From positions 1 to 36,335 of the forward strand of contig JANZYY010000002.1 of the NCBI GenBank assembly GCA_026419705.1: 36,335 nucleotides of DNA. Reading direction: 5' to 3'. The DNA is from Fischerella sp. Lineage in GTDB: Bacteria; Cyanobacteriota; Cyanobacteriia; Cyanobacteriales; Nostocaceae. Both the position numbers and the translations under genes were made by a program. Below the pieces are notes generated by a model. It was not told where the DNA came from. It ran no database searches and was given only the letters and a program-made list of their open reading frames with translations. Shown in pieces: positions 28,335-36,335 of the stretch; position 1 is the stretch's first letter; each line of letters begins with the position of its first letter.

Positions 28335-28543
28335 TAATTCCTTACACCTTGAATTTCTGTTTCATGTAGTATAATCATTGTTTCAGCACCTAGTCTACCT
28401 ATTTCTGGTGCTTCTGCCATTTCCATTTCAATCGCATCAGTCCATGTACCAGAATCTGGCTGTAAACTTAAAATTTTGCCCATACCACCAAGAAAGGAAA
28501 CTGCTTGATTGGCACTATATCTTGGTACTGTTCTAGTAGGCAT
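28334..28543 (-). CDS. Hypothetical small protein, apparently co-transcribed with the alpha/beta hydrolase
   Basis: 69 aa; its stop abuts/overlaps the hydrolase start. Confidence 0.6.
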   Translation of the reverse strand: MPTRTVPRYSANQAVSFLGGMGKILSLQPDSGTWTDAIEMEMAEAPEIGRLGAETMIILHETEIQGVRN

Positions 28544-28992
28544 TTTTATCCTCCTGGTAATCTGTGACGTTGACTGCTGGCTGCTAAGAGGTAGTTACTA
28601 TTTGTCAACAATAAACTAGTCAAAACCAGTAACTAAAGACTTTTAACTAATAACCAAAAATAAACAACTTTCTTTGTTCTCTTTTTTGGTTAACAACGAG
28701 TTTTTAATAAACCTCGCGTTCGTATTTCGATAATATTTCCCTTCAATACTGAAAATCCCTATCAATAGAGTTAAAATATGTATAATCTAAAGGATGATTT
28801 TTTGTATAATTTTGTCGTTAAAAACGGTCGAAAAGCTTTTTTTGGCTATCCTTAGAACTACTCGCCTCTTAGTTGTACTTGCATTCTCCAAGCCTAAAGG
28901 TTGAATAACCAAATTACGTGTAACTCAACTGTAAAGACATCGCTCAGTGGAGGATGCGATCGCAAGCCTGGAAAGAAAAAAATAAGAAAGAC

Positions 28993-29026
28993 AAATCCCC
29001 GACTTTTCACCAGAAGTCAGGGATTT
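28993..29026. repeat. Hairpin repeat AAATCCCCGACTT...AAGTCAGGGATTT
   Basis: Nearly perfect arms around TTCACCAG. Confidence 0.6.
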
Positions 29027-29079
29027 TACAGAATGCAAGATATGCCTAATTAGCCCTACGTAAGCAGGCTTTATTACCC

Positions 29080-29095
29080 ACAGGCTAAAGCCTGT
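29080..29095. repeat. Hairpin ACAGGCT-AA-AGCCTGT
   Basis: 7-bp perfect arms. Confidence 0.55.
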
Positions 29096-29118
29096 AGGGG
29101 AACGCAACCCGACATAGA

Positions 29119-29167
29119 TAGGACTTACGCAAAAACTCTCTTTTCCGTGACTCCTGCGTAAGTCCTA
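29119..29167. repeat. 49-bp MITE-like element with 13-bp perfect terminal inverted repeats
   Basis: TAGGACTTACGCA ... TGCGTAAGTCCTA. Confidence 0.6.
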
Positions 29168-29376
29168 ATAGAATTGGTATCAAGCGAGTGAACCCAAATG
29201 CGGCAGAAATCGCTATTGGGGTAACAAGTCATTAGATGAGTGTGCCATCACAGCCAACTTCTCTGAATAATTCTCTTTATCAGCTTGAACCTGGGGCGCA
29301 CAGCAAAAAAATGAAAATCTCTCTTCTAATGCCCAATACCCCATGCCCTATGCCCAACCTTCAAGACAGATATGAG

Positions 29377-29916
29377 TTAAAATATGTGATTTTCCAGTAG
29401 AGACACGATCGCTTCTGGATGTACCTTTTTAAATTCCTTTTGACCCAATTGTAAAATACAGTTAGGTGCGCTATCGCAACATTTTAAACAGCCAGTAGTC
29501 TCAATCACAACTCGGTCTTGTAAACCGCGATCGCACAATGTCCTTTGTAATTCTGATAATAATGCCTGACCACCCCGTTTGCGGCAGCTGGACCTTTGAC
29601 ATACCAAAATTCTCGCTTTTGGTTGCAGGGGCATTTTTTGCATCGGACAAATACCAAGTGGTTTCACTCCATAAACTTTGAATTTGATTTTGCCGGTGCG
29701 GGAGTTTAACTTGCTCAGACCAAATACACGGATGAGTTCACCAGATTGTAAGTTTAAGCTGAGAGAGCAACGCAATTGTTTAGGAAGTTTTAGCCGCACT
29801 TCCCCCGATGCGATCGCCAAGCGCAAGTATTTGAACTCCCCTGGTGGATCGCCTACAAAACCAAGAAACTGTCCCTCCAGGTGAAATTCCGATAAGGTCA
29901 GGTACTTGTCACTCAT
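29377..29916 (-). CDS. (2Fe-2S) ferredoxin domain-containing protein
   Basis: RILVCQRSSCRKRGG ... TTGCLKCCDSAPNCILQLG, thioredoxin-like [2Fe-2S] cysteine pattern. Confidence 0.85.
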   Translation of the reverse strand: MSDKYLTLSEFHLEGQFLGFVGDPPGEFKYLRLAIASGEVRLKLPKQLRCSLSLNLQSGELIRVFGLSKLNSRTGKIKFKVYGVKPLGICPMQKMPLQPKARILVCQRSSCRKRGGQALLSELQRTLCDRGLQDRVVIETTGCLKCCDSAPNCILQLGQKEFKKVHPEAIVSLLENHIF

Positions 29917-29924
29917 TTTTTATT

Positions 29925-30021
29925 TTAGATTTTAGATTTTAGATTTTATATTGTTAGTCGTTAGTTATTAGTTGTTTTCACAAAAAAACTACTATCTACT
30001 AACTACTAACTACTAACTAAT
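29925..30021. repeat. Short tandem repeats between the ferredoxin-domain gene and nifT
   Basis: ATTTTAGATTTTAGATTTTAGATTTTA followed downstream by CTACTAACTACTAACTACTAACTAA. Confidence 0.65.
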
Positions 30022-30225
30022 TTATGCCAGACGCTTGGCTTCAAAAGTTTGAGGTAGTTCTAGTGGTTCTGGTAAGTTAGGAAAGGCTAATTCCCAGCCA
30101 TTTGCCAAGGTAAAAATCTTACCTTCTGCTGCTTCTGTTTGTTTGACTACTTCTTCTTCAAGGTCTTTTTTAGCAACATAAACAACCAAATTACCAGCGC
30201 TATTTTTACGCAGCATTACTTTCAT
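30022..30225 (-). CDS. nifT: NifT/FixU family protein
   Basis: MKVMLRKNSAGNLVVYVAKKDLEEEV; downstream of nifZ. Confidence 0.93.
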   Translation of the reverse strand: MKVMLRKNSAGNLVVYVAKKDLEEEVVKQTEAAEGKIFTLANGWELAFPNLPEPLELPQTFEAKRLA

Positions 30226-30243
30226 GATTATGATTCCTTATTC

Positions 30244-30516
30244 TCAATCTTTTGATTTTTCAACCAATTCCAGTTCTTTTTTGCGACAACCAACGATAAA
30301 TCCCGTATTTAGGAAATGTACTGCATAGATATAGGATCTTTGTAAAAAAGAGCCTATGCTAACGACATAACCAATATCTCCCTTTTTACCGAGAACTGCG
30401 CCAATTTCTTGACCTGGAAAAGTGCCATCATTCTTGATCTGTTTGCGGAGTCGAACTTTATCACCTATGTCAAAAGCAGGTGGTTCGTATAGCTCGATTT
30501 CATCATCTGATTGCAT
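30244..30516 (-). CDS. nifZ: Nitrogen fixation protein NifZ
   Basis: FDIGDKVRLRKQIKNDGTFPGQEIGAVLGKKGDIGYVVSIG; overlaps the end of nifV. Confidence 0.92.
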   Translation of the reverse strand: MQSDDEIELYEPPAFDIGDKVRLRKQIKNDGTFPGQEIGAVLGKKGDIGYVVSIGSFLQRSYIYAVHFLNTGFIVGCRKKELELVEKSKD

Positions 30517-31636
30517 GAGAAACCTTTTGTTTGTAAACTAAATTCAAAAGTTCTTGAGTAGTGAGGCTGCGTTTTTTCTGGATTGATTGTTGCCGTACTG
30601 CGTCTAATACAGATTGGGTTTCTTCTGTGTTTAGGATGATGCCATGTTGTTGCAGCAAATTAGATAGTAAATGCCTACCAGAATGCTTACCTAAAACCAA
30701 CCGCCGCTCCCAACCAACTTCTTCGGGTGCAAATGGTTCGTAGGTGATAGGGTTTTGCAACACGCCGTGAGCATGAATTCCAGATTCGTGAGCGAAGGTA
30801 TTTTCACCAACAATTGCTTTCCAAGGTGGTACACTGCAACCAGATGCGGTTGCTACCAGTCGGGACAATTCTAACAAACGTCGAGTATCGATGCCAACAT
30901 CAATACCGTGAATGTGTTTGAGAGCTACGATCACTTCTTCTAAAGCCGCATTTCCTGCTCTTTCACCCAACCCATTGACTGTGGTATTTACTGATGATGC
31001 TCCCGCTTTTATACCAGCAAGGGCATTGGCAGTTGCCAGACCAAAATCATTGTGGGTGTGGATCTCCACAGGAATTGTCAGAGCCGAAACCAGTCGATTG
31101 ACTTTTGTGTAAGTAGTAAAAGGGTCAAGAACGCCGACAGTATCGCAGAAACGAAACCGCGATGCACCCCACTCTTGGGCGTAGTGGGCTACATCAAAGA
31201 GGAAGTTTTCATCTGCACGAGAAGAATCTTCTCCTCCGACTGCTACCCAAAGACCTTGATCGAGGGCAAAGCTGATACTATCTTTGAGTTGTTGTAAAGT
31301 TATCCGTAGCTGACCGTGAAATTTTGCAGCAATTTGAATTCCAGAGACGGGAATGGAAATGTGCATTCTCTTCAAACCACAGGCCATGGAAGCGCGAATA
31401 TCTGAGATGACAGCGCGATTCCAGCCTAGCAAGTTAGCAGACAAACCCAAATCAGAAATTGCGGCGATCGCTCTTGTTTCTTCCTCACCCATTGCTGGAA
31501 TACCGACTTCTATCTCGTGAACGCCGATAGCATCCAGAAATTTGGCGATCGCTACTTTTTCTTCTTTGTTGAAAGCAACACCAGCCGCTTGTTCGCCATC
31601 ACGCAGAGTTGTGTCATTAATAAGAACTTGATTCAT
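30503..31636 (-). CDS. nifV: Homocitrate synthase
   Basis: NDTTLRDGEQAAGVAF, HTHNDFGLATANALAG, GENTFAHESGIHAHGVL. Confidence 0.96.
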   Translation of the reverse strand: MNQVLINDTTLRDGEQAAGVAFNKEEKVAIAKFLDAIGVHEIEVGIPAMGEEETRAIAAISDLGLSANLLGWNRAVISDIRASMACGLKRMHISIPVSGIQIAAKFHGQLRITLQQLKDSISFALDQGLWVAVGGEDSSRADENFLFDVAHYAQEWGASRFRFCDTVGVLDPFTTYTKVNRLVSALTIPVEIHTHNDFGLATANALAGIKAGASSVNTTVNGLGERAGNAALEEVIVALKHIHGIDVGIDTRRLLELSRLVATASGCSVPPWKAIVGENTFAHESGIHAHGVLQNPITYEPFAPEEVGWERRLVLGKHSGRHLLSNLLQQHGIILNTEETQSVLDAVRQQSIQKKRSLTTQELLNLVYKQKVSHAIR

Positions 31637-31851
31637 TGCAATAATACCTCTTAGGCAATATTTTCCATGCCATTTCTGGTTTGATGTCCCGAAAAATTAC
31701 TGGTAGTGAGCAATGACTTCATCAAGGATAAAAGATGAAGGATGAATGATGAACGTTGAAAATTTCATAATTCATAATTTTTCCTTCTTTCTAATTATCA
31801 CCTGATGATTCTTTGCATTCTGTATGACATCAAACCAGTAATTGGTATAAA

Positions 31852-31971
31852 TTAATGATTATTTTCTCCAGGAGGATTAGGGATTTCCTCGAATAACATG
31901 TAGCTAATGTAAGTCTTAACAATTCCGGAAATAAGTAATAAGCTCAATCCAGCAATTAAAGTGGAAATCAT
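31852..31971 (-). CDS. Unannotated 39-aa small membrane protein upstream of nifV (smORF)
   Basis: MISTLIAGLSLLLISGIVKTYISYMLFEEIPNPPGENNH*; GAGG lies 8 nt upstream of ATG; one predicted TM helix. Confidence 0.6.
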   Translation of the reverse strand: MISTLIAGLSLLLISGIVKTYISYMLFEEIPNPPGENNH

Positions 31972-32095
31972 TGTATTTACCTCAAAGTCATGCAATTTTC
32001 TATGTTTAGAATAGTCAGAGCAGTGTACTTCAAAATAAAATTGAAAACTATTTCAGTCAGCTATTATATTAGCCAGGTATGATTTGAACTTTGAC

Positions 32096-32311
32096 TTATT
32101 CGTCACAGTATAAGACTTGCTCTTCTAACCAGTCAAAAATTCGTTCAAGCTGCTCTATATCAACCAAACCGTATTGCCAAAGAAGCATGGGTAACGGATC
32201 GTTATCTAACTCTCTTTTTCGCAGAGCCACAGCGATATCCCCTCTTGAAAGTGCGAGTTCCTCCTGCAAAAAATCAATGAATTTTATATCACTGTGAGAG
32301 TTAAATTTCAT
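32096..32311 (-). CDS. DUF2949-like protein
   Basis: FLQEELALSRGDIAVALRKRELDNDPLPMLLWQYGLVDIEQLERIFDWLEE. Confidence 0.75.
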   Translation of the reverse strand: MKFNSHSDIKFIDFLQEELALSRGDIAVALRKRELDNDPLPMLLWQYGLVDIEQLERIFDWLEEQVLYCDE

Positions 32312-32483
32312 AGAAAATTTGACAAAAATGGTAACTTCTTAAGTATGAATTATTGCTAACTTTCACAGACGCGAGCTAGCAAATATTTTTCATTTTTCTG
32401 TTTCTGACAATTTTTCTCATTCCCCAGAATGCTAGTCGCAAAAATAAACTTCTGAAATGAGAGAAATTGTTTTGAACAAACTA

Positions 32484-32723
32484 TTAAATCTGCCAGCATT
32501 TCTCTAGCCAATCAATTAATTCTTGGCGAGAAGCCATAAATTGCCTAACAGTACTGTGAACGAGAATTGCAGCAAGACCACTATTTATTTGTACACGCAA
32601 TGAACCATCGGGGAGACACGAACAAGGAATCATTAATTCTTGTAAGCGGTGATATACTTGCCAGCGATCGCTTAACGGAATTTGAACAATATAGCGATCG
32701 CCTAAATTGTTTGCACTGTTCAT
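32484..32723 (-). CDS. Asr1405/Asl0597-like small protein
   Basis: 79 aa; directly downstream of the nifP-like gene with ATGA overlap; ends [11 protein letters not shown]. Confidence 0.65.
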   Translation of the reverse strand: MNSANNLGDRYIVQIPLSDRWQVYHRLQELMIPCSCLPDGSLRVQINSGLAAILVHSTVRQFMASRQELIDWLEKCWQI

Positions 32724-33496
32724 TTGTCAGCCGTTGGTTGTTGGTTGTTGGTTGTTCTACCAACAATTAACTCTTGGTTATTTAATTTTTGTTCTAATTG
32801 CTGGATACGTTCTAGCAAAGAGCGGAGCGCAGTCGCTTCTATATCGGGAAGCTTGCTATGTTCAAGAGGAAACAGAGGCTCATCTTGTTTGCAAGAAATA
32901 TTTCGTCCGGGAACTCCTACCACAGTGCAATCTGAGGGAACATCCCGCAGCACCACCGAACCTGCACCAATGCGGACGCGATCGCCAATGGAAATATTAC
33001 CCAAGACTTTCGCACCTGCTCCTACGACAACATTTTTGCCCAAGGTGGGATGACGTTTACCAGTTTCTTTTCCAGTTCCGCCAAGGGTGACACCTTGGTA
33101 AATCAAGCTGTAGTCTCCGACTACAGCAGTTTCACCAATCACAACGCCCATACCGTGGTCGATAAATACCCCTTTACCGATTTCTGCACCTGGGTGAATT
33201 TCAATCCCCGTCAAAAACCGCCCTAAGTGAGAAATTAAACGGGGGATAAAAAACACCTTGTGATGGTACAACCAGTGAGCGAGACGATGCAAACAAAGTG
33301 CGTGGAATCCAGGATAGCAAAACAATACCTCTAACCAACTTCTTGCTGCTGGATCGCGCTCAAAAATGATGCGAAAATCACTTAACAGAGGTTCCAAAAA
33401 AACTTCAGAAGCCAGAGTTCTATTTTGGTCTGTCTTGGCACTATTATGCTTTTTTGCTGTCTTGGAATTTTGGATCAAGTCTAAGGTTTGTTGCAT
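32720..33496 (-). CDS. nifP: Serine O-acetyltransferase, nif-associated (NifP/CysE)
   Basis: [58 protein letters not shown]; upstream of nifV in a nif block. Confidence 0.85.
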   Translation of the reverse strand: MQQTLDLIQNSKTAKKHNSAKTDQNRTLASEVFLEPLLSDFRIIFERDPAARSWLEVLFCYPGFHALCLHRLAHWLYHHKVFFIPRLISHLGRFLTGIEIHPGAEIGKGVFIDHGMGVVIGETAVVGDYSLIYQGVTLGGTGKETGKRHPTLGKNVVVGAGAKVLGNISIGDRVRIGAGSVVLRDVPSDCTVVGVPGRNISCKQDEPLFPLEHSKLPDIEATALRSLLERIQQLEQKLNNQELIVGRTTNNQQPTADK

Positions 33497-33654
33497 CAGT
33501 TATGCCCTGATTAAAAAAGCAGTTCCCTATTTTTCTGCTTATATCAGGTTGCTTGCAAAGGAACTGTGCATTCGATGCTGATTGGATTTATTGGATTGAT
33601 TAAGGTTGTACTCAATCCCTCAAACCCTGATTTAGTGGCAATTTAAAATTCTTT

Positions 33655-33735
33655 TGGGGTTAGGGGTGCTAGTATTTTCGGACTGGGGGTTCTGGTATTT
33701 TTGGGTGCAGGGCTAGGTGTTTTTGTACTCAATGC
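33655..33735. repeat. Imperfect G-rich repeats of about 24 bp upstream of nifP
   Basis: GGGGTGCTAGTATTTTCGGACT / GGGGGTTCTGGTATTTTTGGGTGCA / GGGCTAGGTGTTTTTGTAC. Confidence 0.45.
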
Positions 33736-33977
33736 AGGCTCTTTGCCGATAGGACTTTGCAGCGATTTAGGCAAGAGATCTTTGCATAACTTAACGTGTA
33801 CTCATCTGCACAAAAAGATGCTGTTAATGATATGAAGAGTAAAATTTCTGTATATGCAATCACTATTAATATTTTATTATTTTGTTGGGTAAAAAACAAG
33901 TCGCTTAGAAATATGTTGTTAGTTGCTTGTTGGTTGTTGGTTGGAACGACCAACAAACAACAACCAGCAAATAACAA

Positions 33978-34925
33978 TCAACTAGTAACAGCGATTGCAA
34001 TTTTGCCTACAGCATGACCATCTTCGCTGTAGGCGTGAGCGACGGCTAATTCTTGTAGGGGATATGTGCGGTCAATAACAGTGCGAATTTTGCCTGCTTC
34101 AATCAACTCTTTCAGATAAACCAAATCTTGGGCATTAGGCAATTCAAATACGAATTTCGCTTTTTTACCAGGAATAAAAGTTGTCAAAATTCGCTGTAGA
34201 AGATTTTCCGGGGTAGGTAGTGTAGTAACGTAAACTCCATTTGGTTTGAGAACTTTTTTGCAATCAGAAAAAGAACGCTTACCAACTGCATCAAAAATAA
34301 TGTCGTACTGCACGGTATCCTGGGTAAAATCTTGTTGCGTGTAATCGATCGCGCGATCGGCTCCTAAAGATTTTACTAAGTCCAGGTTCTTTGTACTGCA
34401 AACTCCTGTTACTTCTGCACCTAACACCTTGGCAATTTGTACCGCAAAAATTCCCACACCACCGGAAGCCCCATTGATTAAAACGGCTTTTCCTGGCTGA
34501 ATTTGACCTTGGTCTCGCAGTGCTTGCAAAGCAGTCAGTCCTGCTAGGGGTACGCAAGCAGCTTCTGTGTAGCTCATATTTGTTGGTTTGAGAGCAGCAA
34601 GCTTTTCCGGAACAGCAGCAAATTCTGCGTAAGCACCTCCACTCAGCGGACTGAGAGTAGCGTAAACTTGGTCTCCGATCTTGAAACGCGTAACATTAGC
34701 ACCAACTTCTACTACCTCACCTGCCAAATCATACCCAAGAATCATTGGGAATTTATTGCCTGTGAGAATTTTCAACATACCCTTGCGGATTTTCCAATCA
34801 ATCGGGTTAACGCAAGTAGCATGAACTTTCACAAGTAACTGATCGGGTTTTATTTTTGGTGGTGCTACATCTTCATATTGCAACACATCTGCGGAACCAT
34901 ACTGATGGATGACAACTGCTTTCAT
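33978..34925 (-). CDS. NADP-dependent MDR / quinone oxidoreductase family protein
   Basis: MKAVVIHQYGSADVLQYEDVAPPKIKPDQLLVKVHATCVNPIDWKIRKG; NGASGGVGIFAVQIAKVLGAEV. Confidence 0.94.
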   Translation of the reverse strand: MKAVVIHQYGSADVLQYEDVAPPKIKPDQLLVKVHATCVNPIDWKIRKGMLKILTGNKFPMILGYDLAGEVVEVGANVTRFKIGDQVYATLSPLSGGAYAEFAAVPEKLAALKPTNMSYTEAACVPLAGLTALQALRDQGQIQPGKAVLINGASGGVGIFAVQIAKVLGAEVTGVCSTKNLDLVKSLGADRAIDYTQQDFTQDTVQYDIIFDAVGKRSFSDCKKVLKPNGVYVTTLPTPENLLQRILTTFIPGKKAKFVFELPNAQDLVYLKELIEAGKIRTVIDRTYPLQELAVAHAYSEDGHAVGKIAIAVTS

Positions 34926-35108
34926 AGTTTCCCTCCTAGTGTCTTAATTTTTCGACTGAACTAAGAAAGCATCTTTTGTGCGGATAAATTCAGTTTAGTT
35001 AGTAATTTTGCAGCCAAACAACTAGCTTTTGAAAGGGAGTTAGAATTGCGATCGCGATCGCCCAAAAAACAACGTTGCTAATCTAGAAACTACTGCTTCC
35101 ATGAAAAG

Positions 35109-35125
35109 CCCCCTTTGTAAGGGGG
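35109..35125. repeat. Hairpin CCCCCTT-TGT-AAGGGGG
   Basis: 7-bp perfect stem in a GGGGGATTGGGGGGATC context. Confidence 0.6.
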
Positions 35126-35394
35126 ATTGGGGGGATCTACATACGTTTCACAGTTAAAGGGAATTGATATAAGTCAGCAAAAATCACTCAAACGACGTTA
35201 AGTAACGTAACATTATTAAAATCAGTTCGCAGTCACTGGCTTTGGGGGGTGTTTTCTATCCTCTGAGATCCTCCCTAACTGAACTGTACCAGATGCGTAA
35301 GCCGCAGGCGTTCGGGCAGGGTAATTTTACCTCTCTACTTTCTAAGGTGGATAAGGGGGGATTCCAAAATCTGGAAGATTGTCAGAACCTGTAA

Positions 35395-36335
35395 TTAGTT
35401 TTTATTTGCTCCTGCTAAGGGAAAAATAATTTCTTCTAGTGTTCGCAGTAATTCTTGTTCATTATAAGGTTTAGAAAAGTAGGCTCTTGCGCCTAATTGC
35501 ATCGCTAATTGGCGATGTTTGTCACTGCTGCGAGAGGTGAGCATGGCAACTGGTATATTTTTAAAGTCGTTGTTTGATTTTATCCGCCCTAAAAAACCAT
35601 ATCCATCGATGCGCGGCATTTCAATATCACAGATTACAGCCTGGACCTTCAAGCCACTTTGCAGTTTCTCCAAAGCATCTTGACCGTCTTTGGCTTGTTC
35701 TACTTGATACCCTCCTTTCTCCAAAGTTAGGGCTAAGAAACGCCGGACATTTATTGAATCATCAACAATTAAGATTGTTCCTTTTTGGTCTGTTGACGTA
35801 TCTATAGGTTTCTCTTCAGATGGGGTGAGGAATACTGTCTTTAACTTTGCTGATGGTAGTTGATTGCTCCTGGGCGATCGCTCGTGAGCAGAAATCCAAT
35901 ACAATAATTCATTAACGTTTACCAACGCCACGACTCGACCATCACCCAAAATCGTACAGTTATTAAAGCCGGCAGGCAGAGGAATATTTCCTTCGACGCG
36001 GCGAATGGCAACTTCCTGTTCACCCCAACAACGGTCTATTTGTACAGCTACTGGTTGATTGTTTCCTTTAACAACTAAGACGCTAGCAGCGTTAATGGCA
36101 GGGGGAGTTTCTAGGTTAGGGTTGTCGTAACGGGGACAATTAAACTCTAAATAGCGACCAAGGCGAATCAACGGTATCATGGTTCCCTGCCAATTGATGA
36201 CTTCACTATTTAGCATCGGGAATACATGCTCGCTTTGCAGTAGGAAGATTTCCGACACTGTATCCGTGGGGAAAGCCAAAAGCATGCGATTGGTTTCTAC
36301 GAGCAGCACTCTTGCCACGGAGAGGGTAAATGGCA
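35395..36335 (-). CDS. CheA-type hybrid histidine kinase, 3' part (end of HATPase, CheW-like domain, REC); 5' end outside window
   Basis: The frame stays open past the track start to the window edge (FTLSVARVLLVE). CheW-like region, then ILIVDDSINVRRFLALTLEKGGYQVEQAKDGQDALE ... ICDIEMPRIDGYGFL. Confidence 0.88.
   Translation of the reverse strand, partial: PFTLSVARVLLVETNRMLLAFPTDTVSEIFLLQSEHVFPMLNSEVINWQGTMIPLIRLGRYLEFNCPRYDNPNLETPPAINAASVLVVKGNNQPVAVQIDRCWGEQEVAIRRVEGNIPLPAGFNNCTILGDGRVVALVNVNELLYWISAHERSPRSNQLPSAKLKTVFLTPSEEKPIDTSTDQKGTILIVDDSINVRRFLALTLEKGGYQVEQAKDGQDALEKLQSGLKVQAVICDIEMPRIDGYGFLGRIKSNNDFKNIPVAMLTSRSSDKHRQLAMQLGARAYFSKPYNEQELLRTLEEIIFPLAGANKN

Noticed and set aside
28925-29107. 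60-aa minus-strand ORF
   Set aside because: Spans two hairpin repeats; no protein-like features.
29925-30021. Possible CRISPR array
   Set aside because: Units are 7-9 bp with no spacers of typical length and no cas genes in the window.
33729-33977. 82-aa minus-strand ORF
   Set aside because: N-terminus is repeat-derived (VVPTNNQQATNN); no homology-like motif.
35040-35062. Overlapping HIP1 (GCGATCGCGATCGCC)
   Set aside because: HIP1 is abundant genome-wide in such cyanobacteria; no specific meaning here.

Overview
The window is chromosomal DNA from a filamentous, N2-fixing (Nostocales-like) cyanobacterium. Evidence: frequent HIP1 octamers (GCGATCGC), short heptamer-type intergenic repeats, and a nifP / Asr1405-like / DUF2949-like / nifV / nifZ / nifT block. 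Recognisable genes include an SDR oxidoreductase, tRNA-Val(GAC), gatB, argJ, an M50 site-2 protease with CBS domains, susA, two peptidoglycan-binding-domain proteins, a GH57/DUF3536 protein, a KGK-domain protein, a YihY/BrkB protein, purB, a DUF4126 protein, hemH with a C-terminal CAB-like helix, a methyltransferase, an alpha/beta hydrolase, a (2Fe-2S) ferredoxin-domain protein, the nif accessory block, a zinc-type/quinone oxidoreductase, and the 3' end of a CheA-type hybrid kinase running off the window edge. The best candidate for something undescribed is a three-copy array of about 52-nt RNA units between gatB and argJ. Each copy has TTGCCC-N16-TATA(C/A)T, an identical 18-nt ATGCACCCTGATGATCTG segment and an intrinsic terminator, at about 265-bp spacing. 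Other leads are an unannotated 39-aa membrane smORF in the nif block, a 40-aa His-rich membrane smORF upstream of susA, a multiply frameshifted gene at 1077-2404, a pirin remnant running in frame into a downstream ORF, a possible minus-strand structured RNA near 11.1-11.3 kb, and several strong dyads and direct repeats in promoter regions. All calls come from reading the sequence; no searches were run.
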